64,000 nucleotides of DNA from Rickettsiales bacterium (GTDB taxonomy: Bacteria; Pseudomonadota; Alphaproteobacteria; Rickettsiales; JALZUV01), in NCBI GenBank assembly GCA_029252805.1, contig JAQXAR010000004.1:25840-89839 (forward strand). The letters are read 5' to 3'. Both the position numbers and the translations under genes were made by a program. Below are positions 18,995-28,288 of this stretch, one piece after another (positions within the stretch are counted from its first letter, which is position 1; each line of letters begins with the position of its first letter). The notes under the pieces are model-generated. The model was not told the origin of the DNA, ran no database searches, and worked only from the letters and a program-made list of their open reading frames with translations.

Positions 18995-19327
18995 TTAAGC
19001 AGCTTCGTCGCGCATCATGATTGATGGCTTGCTGCTATCCATTTCGTCTACTTTAATTTCGAGGCTACGTAGCGTCTCTTCAGACAAACGTTGCTCAGTA
19101 CGGTACGCATCAAGAGCCGCTTCAGATGCTTCAATTGAGAGCATCACATAGTGACCTTTGCGATTTTTATTAATTTCGTAAGCGAGCGGGCGCATGCCCC
19201 AACCCTCACGTCTGATGATTTTTGCATCATGCTTTTCCAGCACGGCAATCATGTTATCCGTCAGTTTTTCGACATCATTTGGCGCCAAATCTTGGCGAGC
19301 AATAAATGTGCATTCGTAAAATGCCAT
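18995..19327 (-). CDS. rpsF: 30S ribosomal protein bS6
   Basis: This 110-aa protein begins MAFYECTFIARQDLAPNDVEKL and contains the bS6 segment RREGWGMRPLAYEINKNRKG, with a short acidic/Ser tail. I placed the start at 19327, where CAGGAG lies 9 bases upstream, instead of an in-frame ATG six codons earlier. bS6 pairs with bS18 in the platform of the 30S subunit, and the genes are adjacent. Confidence 0.96.
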   Translation of the reverse strand: MAFYECTFIARQDLAPNDVEKLTDNMIAVLEKHDAKIIRREGWGMRPLAYEINKNRKGHYVMLSIEASEAALDAYRTEQRLSEETLRSLEIKVDEMDSSKPSIMMRDEAA

Positions 19328-19610
19328 GTTCGTAATCTCCTGCAAATTTGCATCTTAACTCTAGCCAACCATGGCCAAATGGAAACGCAACATACCCATT
19401 TAGCTTGCCAATGCAAGCGTTTTGTCATGTTTTTTATGAAGCCATTTCAACCGCTAAACTTAAGGCCAGACTTACAAAGCAAGCCTGTCGAGAATTTTGG
19501 CGTAAGAAGGCATGGCGCGTGAGTGCCGCTTTAGTGAAAATGAAGTGTAAATAGACATTAGCAGGGAAAATTCTTGACCCGCTCTTCGCTAAAGCGCAGT
19601 ACTTACCGTT

Positions 19611-20555
19611 ATGACAAAAGCATTTCTCTTTCCTGGACAGGGATCACAAGCGGTTAGCATGGGCAAAACCTTATGCGAAGCCTTCGCCGAAGCCAAAGAT
19701 GTATTCGCCGAAGTGGACGATACTTTAGGCCAGAATCTCTCCACGTTAATGTTTGAGGGGCCGGTTGAAGAACTCACCCTCACGACCAATGCGCAGCCTG
19801 CGATTATGGCAAGCTCGATTGCCGTATGGCGTGTACTAGAAAAACAGTGTGGCGCCAAAATTACCGATGCGGCTTATGTTGCCGGTCATTCTTTAGGCGA
19901 ATATTCCGCACTTTGCGCTGCGGGCACTTTCTCGCTCGCCGATACAGCAAGGCTCCTACGCATTCGTGGCGATGCAATGCAGCAAGCCGTTCCAGCCGGA
20001 AAAGGTGGCATGGCAGCCATTATCGGACTTGCGACCGAAGCCGTAGAAGATGTGGCACGCAGCGCCTCTAATGTTGAAGAAATTTGTGTACTCGCCAACT
20101 ATAATGCACCGGGTCAGGTCGTAATCTCTGGTAATGCAGGCGCAATTGAACGTGCCTGCGAGCTTGCCAAAGAAGCCGGAGCCAAACGCGCCCTACTCCT
20201 TAATGTAAGTGCACCATTCCATTCTCCGCTGATGCAACCCGCCGCCGAACGTATGCGTGAAGCCTTGGCCGAAGTCGAAATGAAAGATGCCGCCGTACCG
20301 GTGATCGCCAATGTAACAGCGGATGCGGTCAAAGAAGCAGGTATGATCCGCAGCTTGCTGGTAGATCAAGTCACCGGCAGCGTTAAATGGAGCGATTCCG
20401 TGCTCGCCTTACATGATAGCGGCGTCACCCACACCGTTGAACTTGGCACAGGCAAAGTCCTGTCCGGCCTAGTACGCCGCATCGCCAAAGACATCGAAAC
20501 CAGCAATATTGAAGGCCCAGCAGATATTGAAGGCTTCGCAGCAGCGGCGGCTTAA
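19611..20555 (+). CDS. fabD: malonyl-CoA:ACP transacylase
   Basis: FabD loads malonyl groups onto ACP for fatty-acid synthesis. The 314-aa protein has [14 protein letters not shown] at the N-terminus, the catalytic Ser in [14 protein letters not shown] (residues about 92-105), the malonyl-binding Arg region, and the catalytic His in [11 protein letters not shown]. It is separated from the fabF-acpP-fabG group found 30 kb away in this window. The 283-base gap before it (19328-19610) contains no convincing gene. Confidence 0.96.
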   Translation: MTKAFLFPGQGSQAVSMGKTLCEAFAEAKDVFAEVDDTLGQNLSTLMFEGPVEELTLTTNAQPAIMASSIAVWRVLEKQCGAKITDAAYVAGHSLGEYSALCAAGTFSLADTARLLRIRGDAMQQAVPAGKGGMAAIIGLATEAVEDVARSASNVEEICVLANYNAPGQVVISGNAGAIERACELAKEAGAKRALLLNVSAPFHSPLMQPAAERMREALAEVEMKDAAVPVIANVTADAVKEAGMIRSLLVDQVTGSVKWSDSVLALHDSGVTHTVELGTGKVLSGLVRRIAKDIETSNIEGPADIEGFAAAAA

Positions 20556-20660
20556 AACCAGCCAAAAAGCATAATCAGCAGGCCATGCCAGCCATGAGCC
20601 CACAAAGCGGCGCGCCATCGGAGCGATAGTAGTTGCGCACAGGGCGCAAAAAGCAATTTC

Positions 20661-20676
20661 TGGCACGATTCTCGCA
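20661..20676 (+). promoter_or_regulatory. candidate sigma-54 promoter for flgI operon
   Basis: TGGCACGATTCTCGCA matches the sigma-54 consensus TGGCACGNNNNTTGCW at all fixed positions except one (C for T), with exact GG-to-GC spacing. Sigma-54 drives hook and filament genes in many alphaproteobacteria. The expected start site, about 12 bases after the GC, falls only a few bases before the flgI ATG, which would give an almost leaderless mRNA; this weakens the call. Confidence 0.5.
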
Positions 20677-20690
20677 TAGCTCTACAGGCT

Positions 20691-21803
20691 ATGAAAAACT
20701 TATTGATATTACTTTCTATTTTTGTGCTCTGGGCAGATATTGCCTCGGCGCAGAATACTCGTATTAAAGATATCGTCGCGTTTGAAGGTATTCGTGAGAA
20801 TATGCTTGTGGGTTATGGCCTCGTCGTTGGCTTGAATGGAACCGGCGATAAGCTGCAAAATAACGCCTTTACTGAACAAAGCCTTATCGCATTTTTGGAA
20901 CGCCAAGGCGTCAATACGCGTGGGCAGAACCTCAAAACCAAGAATGTAGCGGCGGTGACGGTGACGGCCAAACTCCCGCCTTTCGCACGTGCTGGGGCAA
21001 AAATTGATGTTTCCTTAAGCGCCATGGGCGATGCAAAAAGCCTGCAAGGCGGGGTTTTACTGGCGACGCCCCTTTACGGTGCAGATGGCCAAGTTTACAC
21101 AGTCGCTCAGGGCGGCGTAACGATTAACGGCTTCTCGGCAACAGGCGCATCTGGCACGAGTATTACAAAAGGCGTCCCGACCAACGCGATTATCTCCGGC
21201 GGCGGTGTGGTCGAGCGCGAAGTAGGTTTCGCCCTAAATACCCTCGATTCCGTCAAACTCGCGCTGCGTAATCCTGATCTAAGCACGGCCCATAATATCT
21301 CACGGGCGATCAACTCTCGCTTAGGCCCTGAAGCTTCGGTCGTGACGGATCCGGGTACCGTGCAGGTCAGTGTTCCACCAGAGTATAAAAATGCCGTAGC
21401 CTATTTGCTGGCCGATATTGAACAGTTGAAAGTGGCGACGGATCAGGTTGCTAAAGTCGTGATTGATGAAGCGACCGGCACGATCGTGATGGGCGAAAAT
21501 GTCCGCATTGATACGGTCGCCATCGCACAGGGTAATCTTGTTGTGCGGATTGAAGAGACGCCGCAAGTCTCGCAACCTAATCCGTTTGCACCGTTTGGTG
21601 CCACCACCGAAATCGTACCGCGCTCCGAAGTTGCGGTGGATGAAGAAAGTGATGCTAAGCTCGCCGTTCTCAATAGTGGCGCGTCGCTCAAACAACTCGT
21701 CGGCGGGTTAAATGCGCTGGGTGTAGGCCCCCGCGACATGATTGCCATCTTACAAAATATTAAAGCTGCCGGTGCATTACAGGCAGAAATCGAGACACGA
21801 TAA
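20691..21803 (+). CDS. flgI: flagellar P-ring protein FlgI
   Basis: FlgI forms the periplasmic P ring around the flagellar rod. The 370-aa protein has a signal peptide (residues 1-20, cleavage after IASA) and the family motifs RIKDIVAFEGIRENMLVGYGLVVG near the mature N-terminus (in two parts) and GLNALGVGPRDMIAILQNIKAAGALQAEIE at the C-terminus (again in two parts). Length is standard. It opens a tight operon: flgJ starts 11 bases after the stop. The ATG has no strong Shine-Dalgarno. Confidence 0.96.
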   Translation: MKNLLILLSIFVLWADIASAQNTRIKDIVAFEGIRENMLVGYGLVVGLNGTGDKLQNNAFTEQSLIAFLERQGVNTRGQNLKTKNVAAVTVTAKLPPFARAGAKIDVSLSAMGDAKSLQGGVLLATPLYGADGQVYTVAQGGVTINGFSATGASGTSITKGVPTNAIISGGGVVEREVGFALNTLDSVKLALRNPDLSTAHNISRAINSRLGPEASVVTDPGTVQVSVPPEYKNAVAYLLADIEQLKVATDQVAKVVIDEATGTIVMGENVRIDTVAIAQGNLVVRIEETPQVSQPNPFAPFGATTEIVPRSEVAVDEESDAKLAVLNSGASLKQLVGGLNALGVGPRDMIAILQNIKAAGALQAEIETR

Positions 21804-21814
21804 TGGAGGATCCT

Positions 21815-22219
21815 ATGATCGTAAATGTAGACCGCGCCAAGGCATTAGCCGACCAAACGCGAATGAAGCTAGACCAAGCCCGCAAAAGCGGGGGTAAAAC
21901 CGGTGGCAATGAGGCGATTGAAAAAGCGGCTCAAGAATTTGAAGCCGTGTTCCTCGCACAAATGATGGAGCATATGTTTGCCGAAGTCGATTTCGATCCA
22001 AGCAATGAAGGCCCAGGTGAAGATATTTATAAATCCATGATGATTGATGAATATGGCAAGCTGATGTCCCGCTCTGGCGGTATCGGTGTGGCCGATCATG
22101 TGAAGCGCGAAATGCTACGCGTGCAAGAAGGGGGCGCAGCAGTAGAACTCGCCGCCACCCCGAAAGAAGACCCTGCAGCCGCACTTGCCGCAGCGAAAAC
22201 CCCTGAGGAGGTACAATAA
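21815..22219 (+). CDS. flgJ: FlgJ-type rod-binding protein, no muramidase domain
   Basis: This 134-aa protein matches only the N-terminal rod-binding part of FlgJ: AAQEFEAVFLAQMMEHMFAEV, then EDIYKSMMIDEYGKLMSRSGGIGVAD. The C-terminal peptidoglycan hydrolase domain of enterobacterial FlgJ is absent, as is usual in alphaproteobacteria, where a separate hydrolase opens the wall. I chose ATG 21815 because GGAGG lies 5 bases upstream; an ATG at 21803 overlapping the flgI stop is in frame but that GGAGG would then be inside the gene. Confidence 0.88.
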   Translation: MIVNVDRAKALADQTRMKLDQARKSGGKTGGNEAIEKAAQEFEAVFLAQMMEHMFAEVDFDPSNEGPGEDIYKSMMIDEYGKLMSRSGGIGVADHVKREMLRVQEGGAAVELAATPKEDPAAALAAAKTPEEVQ

Positions 22220-22686
22220 TGGACGCTTATCAAAACACAGCAGAGCCGGCAGAAGATATCCGCCCGCAAAGCATTAATATGGAAAATGTATTGGCCCTTA
22301 TCGCCCGCCTTGCGCAGATACTCGCCTTGGAAGTCGATTACCTAGCGGAGATGGATATTCAAGCGATTGACCCATTGCAGAATGAAAAGAAATGGCTGAC
22401 CAAGGCCGTTGAACTTCAGTTAAAACGTGTTCAAAAATATCCGTATTTACTTGAAGCCGTTACCTATGAAGAGCGGGAAGAATTTGCCGATATGATTTCG
22501 GTTTTTAACGAAATTAAGCAAGAAAACCACCGCCGCCTACTCGCCGCAAGAGATGTGAATGCGCGCGTGGTTGAAGCCATTACCGAAGTGGTCAATGAGC
22601 ATAATCGCAAACCCAATTACGATCTTCGTGGAGTGCCAGAAAGCAAACTGGATTCCGTGTCTGTCACCTTAAACGAGCAGGTCTAA
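22219..22686 (+). CDS. flgN: FlgN-like flagellar export chaperone
   Basis: This 155-aa helical cytoplasmic protein sits between flgJ and flgK, the position of FlgN-like chaperones that deliver FlgK and FlgL to the export gate. Motifs are weak, as is usual in this family: long charged helices (LEVDYLAEMDIQAI, RREEFADMISVFNEIKQEN-like) and a C-terminal segment NRKPNYDLRGVP. Its ATG overlaps the flgJ stop (TAATG) and GAGGAGG precedes it. The assignment relies on position and fold type. Confidence 0.75.
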   Translation: MDAYQNTAEPAEDIRPQSINMENVLALIARLAQILALEVDYLAEMDIQAIDPLQNEKKWLTKAVELQLKRVQKYPYLLEAVTYEEREEFADMISVFNEIKQENHRRLLAARDVNARVVEAITEVVNEHNRKPNYDLRGVPESKLDSVSVTLNEQV

Positions 22687-22691
22687 AACCC

Positions 22692-25409
22692 ATGAGTCTA
22701 TCACTCGCATTAAATACGGCACTTACGGGGCTCAAAGTCAATCAACGCACGATGGCTTTGATCTCTAACAATATTGCCAATGCCAATACCGAAGGGTACT
22801 CGCGCCAGATTGTGAATCTGGAGTCGGTCACTTATGATGGTAGGGGCGCGGGTGTGCGTATCGAAGATGTGACGCGTACCGTCGATCAATATTTGCAGGT
22901 TTCGATCTATAATCAAACCAGTCAGCTAGGCCAAAGCGACACCATCACCGACTATTATGATCAAGTTCAAATTCTGTTGGGTGACCCCTCTTTGGGTAAT
23001 AGTATCGATAACCATATCGAGACTTTCTTTAACGACATTCAACTCATGGCGGAAACGCCGGAGCGTAGTTCCACCCGTGCAGCCGTGATTCAATCTGCCA
23101 CCACCGCAGCACGTGAAATTGCAATCCTCGCACAGGGGCTAGAGGAACTGCGTTTTCAGGTCGATAGCGAGTTAAACAATTCAATCACTATCTTAAACCA
23201 ACGCCTAGAAGAGCTCTTCTTTACGAATGAGGCGATTGCTGAAGCCAAGGCATTTGGTTCGCCTACCGCGACACTGCTTGATCAACGCGACTTACTCATC
23301 GAAGAAATCGCCGAATACATTGATATTCGTGTGAATGAAAAAGAAAATGGGGGCGTCGACCTCTATGCAGGTAACGGCCTTAACTTGATCGATTTTGGTT
23401 ATAGCCGTATTGAATATCGCGAGATTGGTTCGATTGATACGCTGATTGAAGAGGGCAATATTAACCCGCTCATATTGCAAGGTTTAGATGAAAATAACCA
23501 ACCGCTCGGCATGCCCATTAATCTTGCAAGTGGCGGCACAAGCAGACAAATTGAGGCCCGATTCAGCGAAGGAAAACTTGCAGGGCTGTTAAATGTACGT
23601 GATGAATTACTCCCAAATATTCTAGATCAAATCGATCAATTAGCCGCGCAACTTCGTGATAATTTCAATGCTATTCACAATCAAGGTTCGGGCTATCCAC
23701 CGGCAAGTGAACTCGTCGGTACCGCCGCTTACGATGTCGCCGAACGTAGCTTCTGGGAAGGCTCTGTAACCATTGCCGCTTTGAATGAAGATGGCACACC
23801 CGCCGCCAGCGCCTTTAACGATGAGGTATCAGGCTTCCGTCCCCTAACGCTACAATTTAGCGAATTATTTGATGGGCAGGCAGCGGGCGAAGTGGATGTG
23901 CAAACCATCATTAACGAGATCAATCACCATTATGGTGTGCCGCAAAACCGCCTACAGGTTGGCAATATCAATAATATTGAACTTGCACTGATTAGCGATA
24001 CCGTGCCGGGTACCACGCCGATTATCGAATTTGATTTCGATATTGAAAATATCTCTGGTGAGAATGCCGATTTCTGGGTGGATTCTATTCAAGTGCTCGA
24101 TGACACTGCCGCCGATATTACTTCAACCACCAACACCATTCCAACCATTAGCCTAAACCCTGCGAACACATTCATCACCAATGCGGCAAGCAACGTAGTA
24201 ACCGTCACGACCAGTGTAAATCACACGCTCGTCAATGGCGATATGGTGCGATTGGGGGACCCTGGCGTCCCGATTGATGGTATTCCTGCTGCTGAATTTG
24301 ATGGCTATTTCGTCGTCAGCAATGTGACCGGCAACACCTTTGAAATTACAGTGGTGACCCCTGCGGGTATCGGCGCCTCGACCAACGTCGCCGCACAGAC
24401 ATACAGCCCACCCTACGATACGATTGCAGGCGGACAGCAACAACGTTTACAGCAAAATGGAACGATCAGCGCTGATTTGAGCGGCAACCCGGCCTCAGCC
24501 TTCTACGATATAAATGTCGATATGGTCACACGCGATGAAAGCGGGAACTTAAGCACCACGACCGTGACGTACCGTATCCTCAACCCACAAACGGATACAG
24601 AAAATGATCGCGTTCCTGCGCGTGCGGTGACCGCTGGTACTGGGGTTTTCACCTTCCCAAGCACTTTGCAGCCGCTCTTGCGTGCGTCTCTTGTCGATGA
24701 AAATGGCGTTGAACTCTCTAATTCAAGTGGCGATTATGGCGAACAAAACGGTTTCCTAAAAATTGAATCCGCTCGTGACGGCCTTACATTAGCCATTGAC
24801 GATACGAGCAGCCGCCACCTTGGTTTACCTAGCGATACCCCCGCTCGCGTCGGCGATGGTCGTGGCTTCTCGCACCATTTTGGCCTCAATAACTTTTTCA
24901 ATAACAACACACTAACCCAAACCGGCGATACGGTGAAAAACTCAGCCCTTAACCTGGCAGTTGATTCTCGCTTCAATGAAAATTCAGGCCTCATCTCAAC
25001 CGGTGATCTGCAGCTCTCCAATCAACCATCCAGCCCGTCGCTTGCCCCAATTTATACGGTCGAACGCTATTCTGGTGACCATAGCATCATCCAGCGATTG
25101 GCAAAATTGGGTATTGATACGCATGATTTTACCGGAGCAGGTGGATTACCCAATACCTCTCTCACTTTTGACGCTTATGCAGGAGAAATGCTCGGCCATA
25201 TCGCCGCAAATTCTATCTCTGCTGCACGAAATGCCAATAACGATGAAACGTTATTGAGTGGTTACGAAGAACGAGCCGACGCCGTGAGCGGTGTGAACCT
25301 CGATGAAGAGCTCGCCAATACGATCATTTACCAAAATGCTTATGCCGCCTCTGCACGGGTTATTTCGATCACCGATGAACTATTTGATACCTTGTTACAG
25401 GCATTCTAA
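22692..25409 (+). CDS. flgK: flagellar hook-associated protein FlgK, oversized
   Basis: FlgK is the first hook-filament junction protein. The N-terminal D0 domain (LALNTALTGLKVNQRTMALIS, then NNIANANTEGYSRQIV) and the C-terminal D0 domain (SGVNLDEELANTIIYQNAYAASARVISITDELFDTLL, in part) are clear. At 905 aa it is much longer than usual (about 450-700); the excess lies in the surface-exposed middle, about residues 330-720, which contains beta-rich, Thr/Asn/Val-rich sequence (for example NAASNVVTVTTSVNHTLVNG). That part would face the medium and may be lineage-specific. Confidence 0.93.
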   Translation: MSLSLALNTALTGLKVNQRTMALISNNIANANTEGYSRQIVNLESVTYDGRGAGVRIEDVTRTVDQYLQVSIYNQTSQLGQSDTITDYYDQVQILLGDPSLGNSIDNHIETFFNDIQLMAETPERSSTRAAVIQSATTAAREIAILAQGLEELRFQVDSELNNSITILNQRLEELFFTNEAIAEAKAFGSPTATLLDQRDLLIEEIAEYIDIRVNEKENGGVDLYAGNGLNLIDFGYSRIEYREIGSIDTLIEEGNINPLILQGLDENNQPLGMPINLASGGTSRQIEARFSEGKLAGLLNVRDELLPNILDQIDQLAAQLRDNFNAIHNQGSGYPPASELVGTAAYDVAERSFWEGSVTIAALNEDGTPAASAFNDEVSGFRPLTLQFSELFDGQAAGEVDVQTIINEINHHYGVPQNRLQVGNINNIELALISDTVPGTTPIIEFDFDIENISGENADFWVDSIQVLDDTAADITSTTNTIPTISLNPANTFITNAASNVVTVTTSVNHTLVNGDMVRLGDPGVPIDGIPAAEFDGYFVVSNVTGNTFEITVVTPAGIGASTNVAAQTYSPPYDTIAGGQQQRLQQNGTISADLSGNPASAFYDINVDMVTRDESGNLSTTTVTYRILNPQTDTENDRVPARAVTAGTGVFTFPSTLQPLLRASLVDENGVELSNSSGDYGEQNGFLKIESARDGLTLAIDDTSSRHLGLPSDTPARVGDGRGFSHHFGLNNFFNNNTLTQTGDTVKNSALNLAVDSRFNENSGLISTGDLQLSNQPSSPSLAPIYTVERYSGDHSIIQRLAKLGIDTHDFTGAGGLPNTSLTFDAYAGEMLGHIAANSISAARNANNDETLLSGYEERADAVSGVNLDEELANTIIYQNAYAASARVISITDELFDTLLQAF

Positions 25410-25422
25410 GGGAGAATGAATT

Positions 25423-26331
25423 ATGACTATTAGCCGCGTTAGTACCTTCGCCATCCACCAGAGCACTCTGGGTGATGTTAGTCGCGTACAGGCAAATCTT
25501 GCCGACCTGCAGGGTCAAATCTCCAGTGGGAAACAGACCGACCGCTTTCAAGGCCTAGGAACACAGGTAGAGCATTTTGTTTCCCTTGAATCAAAAATCG
25601 CCAAAGCTGAAAATTATGTCGAAAGTGGCGCGATCATTCTAGCACGCGTCAATACGAGCGGCCTAATTCTCGATGGTATTATTGAGACCGTTGATGATAT
25701 TGAAGATCTTCTGGTTTTACGTCGTGCCGCCAGCACCGGTGAAACGCTACAGTTCCGCAGTCAATTACTTTCGATGCGTGACCGAATTACGGAGGCGCTC
25801 AACAGCACATTTGAAGGCCGCCACCTTTTTGCGGGAACACGCACCAATGTGCCACCGGTGGTCGATAACCCTTCTTCACGTATCCCTGGTGTCGCTGACA
25901 ATGCCTATTATCAGGGGAGTTCCGAAGATTTAATCGCCCGCCTCGATGATAATATCGAAATAAATTATGGCTTACGAGCGGATGCAGAAGGCTTCCAGAA
26001 AGTGATCGCTGCCATTACACAAGCACTCAATGTGGATGATGACAGTTCAAGCGGAAACCCAAACTTAGAAGCGGCGCAAGCGCTCGTACAAGAGGGCCTG
26101 CAAGATTTAATCGCCGAAAAAACGGACATTAATGCCAATATCGTCGCAATCGATGCCATTTCCGTCCGCCATCAGGAGCTCCAGCTCTATTGGCAAGGCG
26201 TGAAAGGCCGCGTGATCGATACTGATATTGTGGCTGCCTCTACCCAAGTGGCCATTGATCAAACGATTCTTCAAGCAGCATTCCAATCATTCTCAACCAT
26301 TAACCGGTTAAGATTGGTCGATTTCCTCTAA
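25423..26331 (+). CDS. flgL: flagellar hook-associated protein FlgL
   Basis: FlgL is the second junction protein, a flagellin-like subunit. The 302-aa protein has the conserved N-terminal helix region (ISRVSTFAIHQSTLGDVSRVQ, LQGQISSGKQTDRFQGLG) and a C-terminal helix ending VAIDQTILQAAFQSFSTINRL. GGGAGA precedes the ATG. It is the last gene of the flgI operon; the stop codon lies in the stem of an inverted repeat. Confidence 0.94.
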   Translation: MTISRVSTFAIHQSTLGDVSRVQANLADLQGQISSGKQTDRFQGLGTQVEHFVSLESKIAKAENYVESGAIILARVNTSGLILDGIIETVDDIEDLLVLRRAASTGETLQFRSQLLSMRDRITEALNSTFEGRHLFAGTRTNVPPVVDNPSSRIPGVADNAYYQGSSEDLIARLDDNIEINYGLRADAEGFQKVIAAITQALNVDDDSSSGNPNLEAAQALVQEGLQDLIAEKTDINANIVAIDAISVRHQELQLYWQGVKGRVIDTDIVAASTQVAIDQTILQAAFQSFSTINRLRLVDFL

Positions 26332-26349
26332 ATTAGGACAATTTAGAGG
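26325..26349 (+). terminator. perfect inverted repeat at flgL stop
   Basis: CCTCTAAATT and AATTTAGAGG flank AGGAC. The stop codon of flgL lies in the left arm. There is no T run after the right arm, so it may protect the 3' end or act as a weak or factor-dependent terminator. Confidence 0.45.
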
Positions 26350-26470
26350 TTAGGCGGACAAAGCGTCAGCCCACCCTGAACGGCCCCGTATCGTGGCAGA
26401 AAGTAAGCGCCGCATACACAACTTTGAGCCGCCATTTTATTTCGTAAGCGCTAAATAAAAGGAAAATGTT

Positions 26471-26499
26471 TTTAACACGGTAGGTAACCGTGCTATACT
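26471..26499 (+). promoter_or_regulatory. candidate fliW promoter with operator-like palindrome
   Basis: TTTAAC (26471-26476) and TATACT (26494-26499) are separated by 17 bases. The spacer is occupied by a perfect inverted repeat, CACGGT-AGGTA-ACCGTG (26476-26492). A palindrome that fills the spacer is a typical repressor or MerR-type activator site. It lies about 60 bases before the fliW ATG. Confidence 0.45.
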
Positions 26500-26559
26500 C
26501 AACCGAAGGATGACAAGGCAAGTAGTCGGTTACCTTTCGTGAAATAAGGAACGTGGGAG

Positions 26560-27084
26560 ATGTTACATACCGTGACCCAACAACCAAATAATGCAGATTC
26601 AGAGGTAGTTAACGCTGCTTTAAAACAAACCGAATCTAGCACCGCTACGATCGAAACTCGCTTTGGCGAAATTGAAGTATCAACCGAAAATCCAATCGTT
26701 TTCCCGCAAGGGTTGCTCGGCATTGCCGGAAACTTTGAATATGCTTTAACGGACTTTCCAAGTGAAAAACTCGCACAGTTCAAGCTACTTCAATCCCTGA
26801 ATGATCCCACCGTTTCATTCATTACACTACCTGTCGCACTCGATAATGCACTGATTGATCGTGCAGATATCGAAAAAGCAGCACAAGATGTTGGCGTAGA
26901 AGAACTGGATAACTTAACCATTTTACTGATCGTTTCAGTGCATCGCTCACCGCATGATGTGAAAGTTTCTGCCAACACACGCGCGCCTCTATTTGTTTAC
27001 GTCCCGACCCGTACTGCGGTTCAATATGTATTCCAAAACAGCAAATATAAAGTTCAAGAAATTCTGAACTTTGATGATGAGTAA
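26560..27084 (+). CDS. fliW: flagellar assembly factor FliW
   Basis: FliW binds flagellin and, in well-studied species, relieves CsrA repression of flagellin translation. The 174-aa protein has an extra N-terminal ~28 residues, then the FliW barrel: IETRFGEIEVS, IVFPQGLLGIAGNFEYAL, PTVSFITLP, and the tail ANTRAPLFVYVPTRTAVQYVF (in parts). AAGGA lies 9 bases before the ATG. No csrA is visible next to it. A terminator follows directly after the stop, before the fliB-like gene. Confidence 0.92.
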   Translation: MLHTVTQQPNNADSEVVNAALKQTESSTATIETRFGEIEVSTENPIVFPQGLLGIAGNFEYALTDFPSEKLAQFKLLQSLNDPTVSFITLPVALDNALIDRADIEKAAQDVGVEELDNLTILLIVSVHRSPHDVKVSANTRAPLFVYVPTRTAVQYVFQNSKYKVQEILNFDDE

Positions 27085-27102
27085 ATCCTTTTAAACATGG
27101 AG

Positions 27103-27130
27103 TGCCCGGCAGAAATGCTGGGCATTTTTT
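27103..27130 (+). terminator. rho-independent terminator after fliW
   Basis: TGCCCGGCA-GAAA-TGCTGGGCA with a GAAA tetraloop, then six T. The T run ends at 27130 and the next start codon is at 27131. Confidence 0.85.
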
Positions 27131-28288
27131 ATGATGCTACAATCCACTTGGTTAGAAGGCTTCGAATGCCTCGGTGATAAATGCGAAGACACCTGCTGCA
27201 AAGGCTGGGGTATGCAAGTGGATAAAGCCACTATCGCGCGTTACGAGGCTGAGGCACCCGAGCTCATGGAGTTCGTCACCTCTGGCGAAGTCGAACATAT
27301 TATGAAGCGCGATGCTGAAACCGATCATTGCGTGAAATTTGATAACGGCTGGTGTGGAATTCATGCTGCCAAAGGCACTGAATTCTTAGGCGATGCCTGC
27401 CACTTCTTTCCGCGTGTTACCCGTCAATTAGGCGAAACTGTTGTACAAACCGCGACGATCTCTTGCCCTGAAGTCGCACGCCGCGCGCTTCTGGCACCCA
27501 CCGATACAAAGTGGGTAAAACCCGAAACGGACCGCACGCCCTTAAGTCTGGCCAATTATTTACCAGACGGGCTAGAAAATGATAAAGCTCTTGAGATTCA
27601 CGAAGCTTTTCTACAAGCTGCTATCGCAGATGGCACGCCTGCTGGAGAGGTTATTGCACAGTTTCACGCCGTGGCTCAGTCAATGCAAATGATTGATATC
27701 GCAACCTGGCCAATGGCAGTAGGTTTCTACCTTAAAAGCGCCGATAGCCGTTTGGGCACGCCCGAAGCAAAAACAGAGGACCCGTTCCACCTTTACCATT
27801 CACTCGCTGGCTTAGTCGGTGCTGCTCGTAAATCAAACCGTCCACGCTTAGAGGCAGTGTTAGGTACGATGCACAAGGCGCTCGATATCCAAATCGATGC
27901 AGCAACCAGCACCATTGCCTTTGGTATCAATAGCATGAGCAACCTACAAACCATGCGTGAAGGCTGGAAATTTGTGGATGACCAATGGCAGCCTTATTTC
28001 AAACGCTGGGTTCGCGCTCAACTCGGCATGGCTCTCTTTCCTTTTTCTGGATTCGGCGAAACATTGACAGATCGCATCACCATTATCGGCGTACGCCTCG
28101 CGACCCTTCGTCTGGCACTACAATGTCACCTATTCGTACATCAAACATTGAGCGAAGAAGAAGCGATCACCATCACTCAAAGCCTCGCACGCTTCCTCGA
28201 CCATTTGGCCGACCCAGCACTCACCATGCAAATTTATACCGAAACCGGTTGGACGAAAACAACCCGCCTACAGGGGTTATTTCTTTAG
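27131..28288 (+). CDS. fliB: FliB-like flagellin lysine-N-methylase
   Basis: This 385-aa protein belongs to the YkgJ-type Cys-cluster family that includes Salmonella FliB, which methylates surface lysines of flagellin. The signature FECLGDKCEDTCCKGWGM (residues 11-28) is followed by HCVKFDNGWCGIH and GDACHFFPRV, which together supply the cysteines of a probable iron-sulfur centre. The position after fliW supports a flagellar role. The ATG directly abuts the T run of the fliW terminator and there is no Shine-Dalgarno, so translation is leaderless, weak, or dependent on read-through. A second ATG follows immediately (27134). Confidence 0.85.
   Translation: MMLQSTWLEGFECLGDKCEDTCCKGWGMQVDKATIARYEAEAPELMEFVTSGEVEHIMKRDAETDHCVKFDNGWCGIHAAKGTEFLGDACHFFPRVTRQLGETVVQTATISCPEVARRALLAPTDTKWVKPETDRTPLSLANYLPDGLENDKALEIHEAFLQAAIADGTPAGEVIAQFHAVAQSMQMIDIATWPMAVGFYLKSADSRLGTPEAKTEDPFHLYHSLAGLVGAARKSNRPRLEAVLGTMHKALDIQIDAATSTIAFGINSMSNLQTMREGWKFVDDQWQPYFKRWVRAQLGMALFPFSGFGETLTDRITIIGVRLATLRLALQCHLFVHQTLSEEEAITITQSLARFLDHLADPALTMQIYTETGWTKTTRLQGLFL

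Noticed and set aside
19348..19554. 68-aa open frame between rpsF and fabD
   Set aside because: A second overlapping frame of equal quality exists, there is no ribosome-binding site and no recognised sequence.
26393..26458. GTG-started 21-aa frame before fliW
   Set aside because: Very short, no ribosome-binding site, no support from composition.
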